Below the pieces are notes generated by a model. That model saw nothing but the letters and a program-made list of their open reading frames with translations. It was not told the DNA's origin and did not search any database. From Opitutales bacterium (GTDB lineage Bacteria; Verrucomicrobiota; Verrucomicrobiia; Opitutales; Oceanipulchritudinaceae), in contig JAFIGG010000034.1 of assembly GCA_020831485.1 (NCBI GenBank), positions 1 to 37,677 of the forward strand: 37,677 nucleotides of DNA, given 5' to 3'. Made by a program: the position numbers and the translations under genes. This document shows, one piece after another, positions 9,513 through 19,100 of the stretch (position 1 is the first letter of the stretch; each line of letters opens with the position of its first letter).

Positions 9513-11290
9513 GCACGCAAGCAATCGATTCAAAGAGTTTCAGTCCGGAGCAGCAGGAGTACCTTAAAGGCTTCTTTACCGGGATTCAGCAGCGGCCCGG
9601 GCCCAATCCCTTTGTCGGCCAAACCGCGAGTGGTCAGTTGACCGCGGATCCCTCTCAGGCCGGTGCGAACATGGCGGAGCCCAGCGTGCACGGTGTGCCG
9701 ATCGAAGACCTGTGCAAAGAGGAGCGGGTCAAACACGAGCAGCACGGCCTTGATATCTGGGATACTCTGCTCGACAACGCGGCCCGCAATAAGTTTCCCG
9801 AAGGCGGGGATGTCTTTCGCTACAAGTTCCACGGCCTCTTTTATGTCTCGCCCGCGCAGGAATCTCTGATGCTCCGTTGTCGGATTCCCGGCTGCGTGTT
9901 GCGGGCGGATCAACTGACCGGCATTGCTGAGATCGCCGAGGACTGGGGTGGCAACTATACCCACGTGACGACGCGCGGCAACCTGCAGGTGAGGGAGATT
10001 CAGCCCAAGGACTCCGTGGATGTGCTGCTCAAGCTGCGTGAACTCGGCCTGACCTCACAAGGGTCCGGTGCCGACAACGTGCGCAATGTGACCGCTTCGC
10101 CCACCAGTGGCTTTGATCCCGATGAAGTTTACGATGTGCTGCCCTTGGCAAAAGCCATGCACCACTACATTCTGAACAATCGCGAGATGTATGACCTGCC
10201 GCGCAAGTTCAACATCGCCTTTGACAACGGCGGCGCGGTCAGTGTCTGCGCGGATACCAACGATATAGGATTCTATGCCACCCGGGTGCCCGCAGGGAAG
10301 GCGGAGGACGAAGGCGTCTATTTTAGAGTTCAGCTCTGTGGCATCAGCGGACACAAACAGCTCGCCAGCGACTGTGGCCTGTTGTTGAAACCCGAAGAGT
10401 GTGTGGCCGTCGCGGCAGCCATGTTGCGGGTGTTCATTGCTCATGGCGACCGGACCAACCGAAAGAAGGCCCGCCTGAAATACCTGGTCGACGACTGGGG
10501 CGTGGAAAAGTTTCTCGAAGAGACCGAAAAGTGCCTCGCGTTTCCCCTTCGTCGTTTGCCTCTGGAGGACTGCGAACCTCGGCGCGCGGTGACCCCGCAT
10601 GGCTACATTGGCGTGCACCCGCAGAAGGATCCTGATTTTGGCTACCTCGGTGCAGTGGTGCCCGTCGGCTACCTCGAGCCCCGGCAGATGAAAGGGCTGG
10701 CGGATATTGCCCGCGAATTTGGCCGGGGCGAAGTCAGGCTGACTGTCTGGCAGAACGTGATCCTTCCCTACATTCCCATGGAGGCCATGGATACGGTGAA
10801 GGAACGGGTGCATGCCCTCGGCCTGCAGACCCGTCATCATCCCATTCAGAACGGCCTCGTCGCCTGCACCGGCAACCGCGGCTGCAAGTATGCGGCGACC
10901 GATACCAAGGGCCAGGCCATCGAGCTCGGCGATTACCTCAGCGAACGCGTTGAGCTGGACCAGCCCCTGAATATTCACCTGACCGGTTGTCCGCATTCCT
11001 GCGCCCAGCATTACATCGGCGACATCGGCCTGCAGGGCGTGAAAGTCAAGCGCGACGAAGAGTCGGTCGAGGGCTATCACGTGGTGCTCGGGGGCGGTGT
11101 CGATGACCGTCGCGGCATTGGCCGTGAGATTTGGCAGAGTGTTGCTTTTGACGAGCTGCCGCAGCGCCTGGAGGCGCTGTTGCTGGCTTACCTTGAGAAT
11201 CGGCAGGAGAGTGAATGCTTTACGGATTTCACCCGCCGACATGAAATCGATGAACTTAAAAACATGATTGAGAGCCATGCCCTCTGTTGA
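9509..11290 (+). CDS. nirA: NirA-type siroheme nitrite reductase
   Basis: Six-electron reduction of nitrite to ammonium in the cytoplasm, 593 residues. The siroheme/[4Fe-4S] ligands are Cys453 and Cys459 (CTGNRGC) and Cys494 and Cys498 (CPHSC), the C-x5-C...C-x3-C pattern of the nitrite/sulfite reductase family. [29 protein letters not shown] and [14 protein letters not shown] favour NirA-type nitrite reductase over sulfite reductase, as does the location right after nasA. The first 26 residues contain [16 protein letters not shown], which resembles the N terminus of the following CysJ-like protein. Start ATG 9509 overlaps the nasA stop by 4 bp. Sulfite reductase activity cannot be excluded from sequence alone, given the CysJ-like neighbour. 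Confidence 0.9.
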   Translation: MSTQAIDSKSFSPEQQEYLKGFFTGIQQRPGPNPFVGQTASGQLTADPSQAGANMAEPSVHGVPIEDLCKEERVKHEQHGLDIWDTLLDNAARNKFPEGGDVFRYKFHGLFYVSPAQESLMLRCRIPGCVLRADQLTGIAEIAEDWGGNYTHVTTRGNLQVREIQPKDSVDVLLKLRELGLTSQGSGADNVRNVTASPTSGFDPDEVYDVLPLAKAMHHYILNNREMYDLPRKFNIAFDNGGAVSVCADTNDIGFYATRVPAGKAEDEGVYFRVQLCGISGHKQLASDCGLLLKPEECVAVAAAMLRVFIAHGDRTNRKKARLKYLVDDWGVEKFLEETEKCLAFPLRRLPLEDCEPRRAVTPHGYIGVHPQKDPDFGYLGAVVPVGYLEPRQMKGLADIAREFGRGEVRLTVWQNVILPYIPMEAMDTVKERVHALGLQTRHHPIQNGLVACTGNRGCKYAATDTKGQAIELGDYLSERVELDQPLNIHLTGCPHSCAQHYIGDIGLQGVKVKRDEESVEGYHVVLGGGVDDRRGIGREIWQSVAFDELPQRLEALLLAYLENRQESECFTDFTRRHEIDELKNMIESHALC

Positions 11291-13091
11291 ACCTCCTAAA
11301 GCACCGGTACCCTTTGTTCCGGAAAACGCACCCTTCAGCACGGAGCAGCGTGCCTGGCTGAACGGCTACCTCGCCGGAATGTTTGCCGATGCGGGTGCCG
11401 GAGCCCCGCCTGCGGCAGCGAGTGCGCCCGCGCTGACCCTGCATATCCTGTATGGGTCCCAGACCGGCAATGCCGAAACGCTGGCGCGTCAGGCGGCCAA
11501 GCAGGCCAAGTCCAAAGGCATGGCTGTGGAGAGTGCGGAGCTTGACGCCTTTGACCGAGGCGCACTGAAGGACGTGAACCATTTACTTATCATCACCAGC
11601 ACTTACGGCGACGGCGAACCACCGGACAACGCCCGCGAGTTCTATGACTTTTTGTACGCTGATGATGCCCCAAGGCTGGAATCTCTTGAGTTTGCGATGC
11701 TTGGGCTCGGAGATTCCAGCTACCCGGATTTCAATCAATGCGCCAAGGATATTGAAAAGCGCCTGCTGGATTTAGGCGCCAAGTCCAAGAAACCCGCATT
11801 GCTGTGTGACCTAGAGTTCGAGGAGCCCGCACAGGCCTTTCTCGATGAACTGTGGACTGAGTTGGCGAAAGCTGCCCCCGCAGCCGAAAATGGGGTGCCT
11901 GGCACCAACGGAAAAGGCGAAAATGGGGTGCCTGGCACCAGTGGCGATGCCAAAGAGGCGGAGCCCAAGGCCTCTGCCTATGGGAAGAAGAATCCCTTTG
12001 CTGCGGAGGTGCGGCACAACGAGAACCTGAATGGGGCGGAGTCGGCCAAGGCCACCCAGCATGTGGAAATCTCGCTGGAAGGTTCGGATCTCGTTTATGA
12101 AGCGGGCGATGCCCTCGGCGTGCTGCCCAGCAATGACCTACGGCTGATCGACGAGTTCATCCTCGCTGCTGGCTTCCAGCACGACGAGCCGACGCCCTTG
12201 CCGGACAAGTCCGAAGGGCCCCTCGCGGAGGCGCTGCGGAGGCATTACGACATTACCGGACTGACTCCGGCATTTGTTCAGGCCTGCGCCCGGCTCAGCA
12301 AGAATGAGGAACTGCAGGCCATTGTTCGCGACGAAGCGGCCTTGAAGGCCTATGTGGAGGGCCGCCAGATGGTGGATCCCGTTCTGCAGTATGGCATCAA
12401 GTTTCCCACGACTGAGTACCTCATTGCGCCGTTGAAGCAGATCCAGCCACGGCTGTATTCCATTTCGTCGAGCCCGAAGGCTCATCCTGGAGAAGTGCAC
12501 ATTACTGTCGGCGTGGTTCGTTATGAAAGCCATGGACGCGAGCGTCAGGGGGTGTGTTCCAATTTTCTCGCGCGCCTAAAAGCCGGCGGCAAGGTGCCGG
12601 TTTATATTCAACCCAACAAGCAATTTCGTCCACCCAGCGATCCCGAAGCTCCCTTGATCATGGTTGGCCCCGGGACTGGTGTTGCTCCCTTCCGCGCCTT
12701 TCTTGAGGAACGCCAGGCCACTGGAGCCAAAGGACGTAACTGGCTCTTTTTTGGCGACCAGAAATCCAGCTGCGATTTTCTCTATCAGGATCAGCTTGAA
12801 GGCCTGAAACAAGCAGGTGTCCTGACCCGTCTAGATACGGCCTTCTCTCGTGACGGAGCTGAAAAAGTCTATGTTCAGCACCGCATGCGGGAGCAATCCG
12901 AGGAGCTTTTTGCCTGGCTCGAGGCTGGGGCCAGTTTCTGTGTCTGCGGCGACGCCAAACGCATGGCCAAGGATGTTGAGCAAGCCCTGCTCGAGATCAT
13001 TGCCAGCGAAGGCGGATTCGATGCCGAAGGCGCTGAGGCGTATTTGTCGCAGATGAAGAAGAAAAAGCGTTATTTGAGAGACGTCTATTGA
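11277..13091 (+). CDS. CysJ-like NADPH diflavin reductase
   Basis: A 604-residue protein with the order of sulfite reductase flavoprotein: an N-terminal segment, a flavodoxin domain binding FMN ([38 protein letters not shown]), an FAD domain ([17 protein letters not shown]) and an NADPH domain ([26 protein letters not shown]-terminal YLRDVY). It should carry electrons from NADPH to a siroheme enzyme. Its gene overlaps nirA by 14 bp (ATG 11277; nirA stops at 11290), so NirA is the likely partner. Residues about 203-225 form a linker between the FMN and FAD domains that contains ENGVPGT twice; the underlying DNA is a tandem palindrome (11885-11940). An in-frame TTG at 11268 is a weaker alternative start. 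It could also serve sulfite reduction. Confidence 0.9.
   Translation: MPSVEPPKAPVPFVPENAPFSTEQRAWLNGYLAGMFADAGAGAPPAAASAPALTLHILYGSQTGNAETLARQAAKQAKSKGMAVESAELDAFDRGALKDVNHLLIITSTYGDGEPPDNAREFYDFLYADDAPRLESLEFAMLGLGDSSYPDFNQCAKDIEKRLLDLGAKSKKPALLCDLEFEEPAQAFLDELWTELAKAAPAAENGVPGTNGKGENGVPGTSGDAKEAEPKASAYGKKNPFAAEVRHNENLNGAESAKATQHVEISLEGSDLVYEAGDALGVLPSNDLRLIDEFILAAGFQHDEPTPLPDKSEGPLAEALRRHYDITGLTPAFVQACARLSKNEELQAIVRDEAALKAYVEGRQMVDPVLQYGIKFPTTEYLIAPLKQIQPRLYSISSSPKAHPGEVHITVGVVRYESHGRERQGVCSNFLARLKAGGKVPVYIQPNKQFRPPSDPEAPLIMVGPGTGVAPFRAFLEERQATGAKGRNWLFFGDQKSSCDFLYQDQLEGLKQAGVLTRLDTAFSRDGAEKVYVQHRMREQSEELFAWLEAGASFCVCGDAKRMAKDVEQALLEIIASEGGFDAEGAEAYLSQMKKKKRYLRDVY
11885..11940 (+). repeat. 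Tandem 23-bp palindromic repeat translated within the cysJ-like linker
   Basis: Two identical 23-bp units (11885-11907 and 11918-11940) lie 33 bp apart. Each centres on GGTGCCTGGCACC, a 6-1-6 perfect palindrome (11894-11906 and 11927-11939). The 33-bp period keeps the frame and encodes ENGVPGT twice. It lies exactly in the variable linker between flavin domains, where an insertion would be tolerated. Confidence 0.9.
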
Positions 13092-13094
13092 GCT

Positions 13095-13213
13095 TTATCG
13101 GGGGGGGCGGACGCCTCGTCCGCCCACTGACCGCAACCTGATAGTCCCGTAGCAGGCACGTGGGCGTGCCTGCCCCCCGATAAGACACCCTCGCAGGCAC
13201 GAGGCGTGCCTGC
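13095..13213. repeat. REPIN-like composite of GC-rich hairpins
   Basis: Three perfect 9-bp hairpins stand in a row: GGGCGGACG/CGTCCGCCC (13105-13113/13117-13125), GCAGGCACG/CGTGCCTGC (13152-13160/13165-13173) and GCAGGCACG/CGTGCCTGC (13193-13201/13205-13213). The first two are enclosed by an 11-bp outer inverted repeat, TTATCGGGGGG (13095-13105) and CCCCCCGATAA (13173-13183). This is the architecture of paired, inverted REP elements. It separates the cysJ-like gene from the porin gene and could also end or stabilise the upstream transcript. Confidence 0.8.
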
Positions 13214-13261
13214 CCCCGAATTCACTTTCCCTTAACTAAACATAACCTAGACTATTATACG

Positions 13262-14560
13262 ATGAAACGCCCAAATCTTATACGAATTCTTACATTCCTT
13301 GCTATCCTTCTTTCAGGCTCAGTATTTTTGCAGGCCGGAGCGCCGCCAGCCTTTGCGCCTGCGCCGGAGAATACCCCGATGGGGCAGGAGCTGCGTGAGC
13401 GGATGGGGGAGCCTCTGAACCAGGGGCGAATCCTGTTCAATGTGCGCGGCCGTTTTGAGTATGCCGACCAGGATGGGCTCGACAGTTCCAAGGCCTACAC
13501 TCTCCGAACTCGCGCCGGCTATGAGACGGCGCGCTACAACGGTTTCTCAGCGCTGATAGAAGGCGAACACAACCTCGTGTTGAACTCGGGCAGCTATGCC
13601 GCTTATCCACCTCCGCACAATGCGGGACAGACCGTAATCCCTGATGGACGGCAGCGTACCTTGAATCAATTGAATGTCGCCTGGAGCGGGCACGACCTGC
13701 AAGCGAGGGTAGGGCGTCAGGTATTCAATCTCGACAATCAGCGCTTTGTCGGTGCGGTCGGTTGGCGGCAGAATAATCAGACCTTCGACGCCGCTCGTTT
13801 TGTCTGGAATCCGGATACCCGCCTGACCCTCAGTTATACTTGGGTAGATAAGGTGAACCGTATTTTTGGTTCTGCGGCCCCCGCTGCCAACCTCCGCCGC
13901 TTCAAGAGCGATTCGCATTTGCTGACCGGTCAATTCAGTTTGGGCGGTGGCGCCCGGCTTGGCGCGTATCTGTATGACCTGGACCTGAAACAAGCGGCCG
14001 CGTTGTCCGGACGCACGGTCGGCATTTATTTGGACGGACGTCAGGAGCTGGCGACCGAATCGGCCCTGGTTTATCGCTTGGAGTTCGCGCGTCAGGAGGA
14101 TACCTCGGCCAGCGGAGCGCTGGATTTCAGCCATTCCTATCTGCACGGCCGCCTGGCATTTTCCGGTCAGGGATTCACTGTCGGGGTGGGTTATGAGGAA
14201 CTCGACGGCGATGGCAGCCATGCCTTTCAGACACCGCTCGCAACCCTACACGCCTTCAACGGTTGGTCCGACGTGTTCCTGACCACTCCTGTGGACGGTC
14301 TGCGGGATCTGTATGTATTTGGCCAGTGGAATCTGCCCGAGGGCTTTGTCGCTTTCTGGGAAGCGCACCAGTTCAGCTCCGCCCGCAACAGCGACCGCTA
14401 TGGGCACGAGTTCGGAGCTGGGCTGCGCAAGGCCTTTAGCCCGAATTTCAGTGCTTTATTGAAATACAGTTATTACAGCGGTTCGAGTGCTTCAGCCAGC
14501 TTTGCGGCTGCGGCTCCTGACCGCAGCAAACTTTGGATTCAGTTTGAGTTTCAACTGTAA
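13262..14560 (+). CDS. Outer membrane porin, alginate-export-like beta barrel
   Basis: A 432-residue protein with a clear signal peptide (MKRPNLIRILTFLAILLSG..., cleavage near residue 25). A long series of alternating polar/aromatic strands follows, ending in FEFQL with a terminal aliphatic residue. Stretches such as LRTRAGYETARYNGFSALIEGEHN, LNVAWSGHDLQARVGRQVFN and DLYVFGQWNLPEGFVAFWEAHQFSS match the Alginate_exp-type porin family. The name reflects family, not substrate: its place between nitrite reductase genes and moaA suggests a role in nitrate or nitrite passage across the outer membrane (inference). No Shine-Dalgarno sequence is visible. A TATTAT at 13253-13258 is only a few bases from the ATG, so the promoter is uncertain. 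Confidence 0.82.
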   Translation: MKRPNLIRILTFLAILLSGSVFLQAGAPPAFAPAPENTPMGQELRERMGEPLNQGRILFNVRGRFEYADQDGLDSSKAYTLRTRAGYETARYNGFSALIEGEHNLVLNSGSYAAYPPPHNAGQTVIPDGRQRTLNQLNVAWSGHDLQARVGRQVFNLDNQRFVGAVGWRQNNQTFDAARFVWNPDTRLTLSYTWVDKVNRIFGSAAPAANLRRFKSDSHLLTGQFSLGGGARLGAYLYDLDLKQAAALSGRTVGIYLDGRQELATESALVYRLEFARQEDTSASGALDFSHSYLHGRLAFSGQGFTVGVGYEELDGDGSHAFQTPLATLHAFNGWSDVFLTTPVDGLRDLYVFGQWNLPEGFVAFWEAHQFSSARNSDRYGHEFGAGLRKAFSPNFSALLKYSYYSGSSASASFAAAAPDRSKLWIQFEFQL

Positions 14561-14584
14561 GCCCATAAAGGTGGGTGGCTGAAA

Positions 14585-15613
14585 ATGACTCCCAGCCTCC
14601 AACCCGTTCACGACCGCCTGCAGCGTCCTCTACAGGACCTGCGGCTGTCGGTGATTGATAGGTGCAACTTTCGATGCTCCTATTGCATGCCTGCGGAGGT
14701 TTTCGGGCCGGACTATGCATTTCTTCCGCAGGCTCAGCTGATGTCCGTCGAGGAGATGCAGCGGCTGGTGCGGGCAATGGTGGAACTCGGTGTCACCAAG
14801 CTGAGACTGACCGGTGGGGAACCCCTGCTAAGGCGGGACATTGTGGAAATTGTGCGCAGCCTGGCGGGCGTAGAGGGCCTGGAGGACATTGCTTTGACGA
14901 CCAACGGCATTCGCCTCCAGCGCCTGGCTCAGAATCTGCGGGATGCAGGCTTGCAGCGTATCAATGTCAGCCTCGATGCCTTGGACCCGGACCTATTTAA
15001 GCTCATGAGCGGCGGTCGCAGTGGCCTGCGGCAGGTATTGGATGGGATTGACGCTGCGCAAGGCGTTGGTTTGGAGGTCAAGGTGAACGCCGTCATTGAA
15101 GCAGGCGTCAATGAATCAGAAGTATTGCCCCTTGCCCGGTATTTTCGCGAGCGCGGCATTTGTTTGCGCTTCATCGAGTATATGGATACTGGCAACAGCA
15201 ATGGTTGGGGTGAGAGTAAGGTCGTACCCAGCAAGGTGTTACGCGGCTGGATTGATCGTGAACGCCCATTGGAACCGGTCCCGCCCCAGAGTCCGGGTGA
15301 GGTCGCCCGGCGCTACCGCTACCGCGATTCAGAGGTGGAAGTTGGCTTTATCTCATCTGTATCAGAGCCCTTTTGTGGAAACTGTGTGCGTGCCCGGGTT
15401 TCTGCGGAAGGCAAGTTGTTTACCTGCTTGTTTGCCTCTGAAGGGGCTGATGTGCGGTATTTGCTGAAGGAGGACGTAAAGCATAGCGAGCGCGTTGAAG
15501 CGTTTGCTGCCCTGTGGCAGCGTCGAAAAGACCGGTACTCGGAGTTAAGGTCTGCTCTGATACGGCGAGGGGAAGTCCACTCCAAAGTAGAAATGTCCTA
15601 CATTGGCGGGTAG
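14585..15613 (+). CDS. moaA: GTP 3',8-cyclase MoaA
   Basis: First step of molybdenum cofactor synthesis: radical-SAM conversion of GTP to 3',8-cyclo-7,8-dihydro-GTP. The 342-residue protein has the SAM-cluster motif CNFRCSYC (Cys27, Cys31, Cys34) and the GTP-side cluster Cys264, Cys267 and Cys281 (CGNC...C). LRLTGGEPLLRRD, LTTNGIRL and NVSLDALDPDLF are present, as is the C-terminal Gly-Gly (YIGG) needed for activity in the family. It supplies cofactor for NasA and is the only Mo-cofactor gene in the locus; the other moa/moe/mob genes must be elsewhere. It starts 24 bp after the porin stop. Confidence 0.95.
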   Translation: MTPSLQPVHDRLQRPLQDLRLSVIDRCNFRCSYCMPAEVFGPDYAFLPQAQLMSVEEMQRLVRAMVELGVTKLRLTGGEPLLRRDIVEIVRSLAGVEGLEDIALTTNGIRLQRLAQNLRDAGLQRINVSLDALDPDLFKLMSGGRSGLRQVLDGIDAAQGVGLEVKVNAVIEAGVNESEVLPLARYFRERGICLRFIEYMDTGNSNGWGESKVVPSKVLRGWIDRERPLEPVPPQSPGEVARRYRYRDSEVEVGFISSVSEPFCGNCVRARVSAEGKLFTCLFASEGADVRYLLKEDVKHSERVEAFAALWQRRKDRYSELRSALIRRGEVHSKVEMSYIGG

Positions 15614-16101
15614 GGCAGGGTGAGAGCCCCGGTATCTCTGTTCCCGAAGCAGTAGCGCAACAGCGATATCCTTTAAATTCGTGTGATCTAGGCTACATAT
15701 GCCCGATGATTTATCAATAAATCATATAACCGATAGGGTTTCTGCTCTTTCAGGGTGGTTGGTGACCTCGTTTAGGTGGATTGCTTTACGCATTGCTGGT
15801 TACGGTAAAGCAGTAAAGGAATCGAAGAATTCAAGTGGTATGACCTATTCTCATCCTTGTCTTACCAGACGTGGTGGTGTCGTAGTCTCTCGCTGGGCAC
15901 TACCGCTGTTGAAATAACACAAACAAACATACATAAGATCGCGAATGTCTAACTGCCCTGTCAATGGTTCGCCTGGATTGAATGGAGACTCTCCAGGTGA
16001 ATGGATTCCCCCGACCTCAAGTGCCGTAGGGGAATCCGGTGGCCAGATACCGCGGTTATATATGTGTCCAAACGACAAACTCTGAACACATACTCCTAGA
16101 T
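15614..16101. promoter_or_regulatory. Long leader region before the 1120-residue TonB receptor
   Basis: This 488-bp stretch has no supported gene. It contains an 18-bp AT-rich palindrome, TGATTTAT-CA-ATAAATCA (15707-15724). It also has a perfect 6-1-6 palindrome TGGAGACTCTCCA (15983-15995), nested in a wider CCTGG/CCAGG pair. A 9-bp hairpin GGATTCCCC (16003-16011)/GGGGAATCC (16029-16037) has a 17-base loop. TATATA near 16053 could be a -10 element, but no convincing -35 is seen. The structures close to the start codon may regulate the receptor at RNA level. Confidence 0.5.
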
Positions 16102-19100
16102 ATGAAACCTGTAGACTTAATGAGAAAATTCCTGCTTCCCTGCAGCTTGGTGGCCGCAACCGGCCTCTATGCGCAGCAAGCAGACCCAGGTGATGACCAG
16201 GTCTTTGACCTGTCGCCATTCACCGTTAGCGCCGGCGATCAGGTCGGCTATCGGGCTACGCAAACACTTGCGGGCACTCGTATTCGGACCAACCTTCGCG
16301 ACGTCGGAGCATCCCTCCAGGTCGTGACCGAAGAATTCCTGCAGGACACCAACGCAACTGACATTGCCGGCGTCCTGATTTACACTGCAAATACAGAAGT
16401 TGGCGGCTTGGCCGGTAACTTTTACGGCGGTCAAAACAGCCGTGGAAGTATCATTCCAGAGCTTCAGCGTGACAATAATTCTGGTGGTGTGACCCGTGTT
16501 CGTGGTTTAGCTGCAGCGGACTTGACTCGTGATTACTTCATCACAGACATTGCGTTTGACACTTACAATACCGATGCTGTCACCGTTCAGCGCGGGGCAA
16601 ACTCGACGCTCTTCGGTCTCGGCAGCCCCGGTGGTGTAGTAAATGCAAACTTGATCAAAGCTGACTTTAACGGCAATCGGGGACGCCTTCAATTTCAGAC
16701 TGATCAGCATGGTACACAGCGCTTTTCCCTGCGTAGCCATCAAGAGTTGATTGAGAACCGCTGGTCGATTTTTGCCGCTGGTTTGTATTCCATGCAGAAG
16801 TTTGAGCAGGAAGAAGCCTGGAACAAGAATCGTCGCGTGTATCTGTCGACGCTCTGGTCACCAGCGCCAAATCTGCGCATTCGCGGTAGCATCGAGTATG
16901 GCAAACGTTGGGGTGCTCCTCCACGTATGGAGCCACCGAATGACTTGATATCTCCTTGGTTTGCGGCTGGTAAACCTACAGTAGCAACGCCACAAGAAGG
17001 TGGCGCAATGTGGGACGGAACGGGCGATATTGTTGCCGGTCATCCTAATTCCTGGTATATTCAGCCTCTGGGTGATGCCCGTATGGGACCGATGACGGTT
17101 TACAGTGACCCGACACGTGCCGGGCACGATGCCCTAGGTGCGCAGGCATGGATTACGCCAGCTTGGAACACCGTTGATGGTACGACTCGCGCCATGCTGA
17201 GCATGCGTGATATACACACAACGATTCGCCTGGCCAATCAGTATCCGGACGGAACGTCGATTCCAGCTGGAAGTGCTGGGTTCTTCAGTACGGGGAATGT
17301 CAGTGGCCAATTGCTCGACCGTAGTATCTTTGATTACCGCAAACACTTGCTCGACGGTGGAGCCAGTCAGTCAATGACCGACTTCCGCTCATACATTCTC
17401 AATGTCGAAAAGACATGGTGGGATGACCAGTTGGGTGTTGAGGTCTCGGCACACCGTCAGGACCTGAAGGAGGGCCAGTTCAATCAATTGCGCGGTTCTG
17501 CGTCTGCGATCGGTATTGGTATCGACATGAATGAGTTCATGGGCGTTGCTTCTCAAGACGGAACCTTCGATGGCGATCCAGTTCCGAATCCAAATTTCGG
17601 ACGACCTTACATTGTTGGCCGTGCTGAAAATGCTCTGATTGACCGTGACCGCGAAGACTACCGGCTTACAGGTTTTGCTCAACTGCGCTTTAATGAATGG
17701 ATTGAGAATGAGCGCCTGGCAATGATTCTCGGGCAATTGAATGTCACTGGTGTTGCCAGCCAACAGGAATATCGCGCAAACATCCGCTATTCCCGTGATG
17801 CGCCAGCTCTCAATTATCCGAACCAGTTCTCGCGGCCGATCACTGCTGATATGGTGCGTGTTCACCACTATCATGCACTGCCCTACAACACTGGGATAAA
17901 TCCGTTGACCGCTAACAGTATGAGCGATTTGCGCGGAATTGCGATTGGACCTATTCCATTCGGTTCCGAGCGCACGCCTTATAACCGTGCACCAGTAAAT
18001 CGCGACTACCGTGTTTGGGACCCGGACACGCAGACTTACAAAACGGTCACAACTTCGACCAATACCATTCTTCACAACAATGGTATGCCTTCGATGTTCT
18101 TTGCCCGTCGTGACCTGATTAAGACCGATTCCCTCGTTCTTGTCGGCCAGCACTACATGCTGAATGACAAGCTGGTCTTGACCGGATCCTGGCGCCAGGA
18201 CGACACCTGGACTTACCGTACACCGGCTGCACCTGGCTTTCCAGGCTACCCGGATGCCCGTCGTAACATCAACGATTCCAATTACGTTATCTCGAGCACT
18301 CCTTTTGCATCGGGCAGTGGTCAGGTTCGCTCTTTCGGTTTCGTTGCCCACTCGCCGGAATTCATCAATCGTCGTCTGCCAAGAGGAACGGACTTCTCGA
18401 TTCACTACAGTGATTCCGAGAACTTCCAGCCCAGCGGTGGCCGTCGTAGCATCTACGGTGATGCCCTGCCACAAATCACTGGTGAGACCGAAGAAAAAGG
18501 CTTCACTATTTCGACCCTCGAAGGCCGTTTGATCGCCAAGGTCAACTGGTATGAAACCGGTGTTTATAATCGCAGCTTTGAGAATAATGCAATTTATGCA
18601 CCTCAGAGCATTCTTGTCGGTTTGGCACAACAGCTGACTCACCCAACGAATGTTGCCAATGGCTGGACCGCTGCGGATGCACAGGCCGTACTGCCACCTC
18701 AGGGCGTCATCGATCTGCAGGGTGTTCAGTTTGACTGGGCCAATGCCGATGCCTCTGCCTTCCCGGACCCAGGTCGTACGGATACGCAGGACTTCGTCAC
18801 GGACGGTATCGAGATTGAGCTCTTTTACAATCCAACACCGAACTGGACCATTATGGCGAATCTAGCCAAGCAGGAGACCATTACCAGCAATTCGTTCCCG
18901 TTTGTAAGTCGTTTCCTGGAAGAGTTTGTTGAGCCCACTTGGATCAACAGTACCTTCGCGCAGAGCTATGTGATCAACACCGCTGGGGAAACTCTTGCCC
19001 AGGTCGCAACCAACAATATTCGTAACAACGTTCTGCGTGGTAAAGCACAAGACGGTGTTCCAACCTTCGAACAGCGCAAATGGCGCGCCACAATCAGCAC

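Noticed and set aside
15699-15917. Possible 72-residue gene in the gap before the TonB receptor
   Set aside because: No ribosome-binding site, no recognisable motif, and it overlaps the AT-rich palindrome; more likely leader sequence.
16021-16060. Partial likeness to a cobalamin riboswitch (GGGGAATCCGGTG near a TonB receptor gene)
   Set aside because: Only one short box fits. The following CCGCAACTGT-type element and the other conserved stems are missing, and neighbouring genes are sugar-related.
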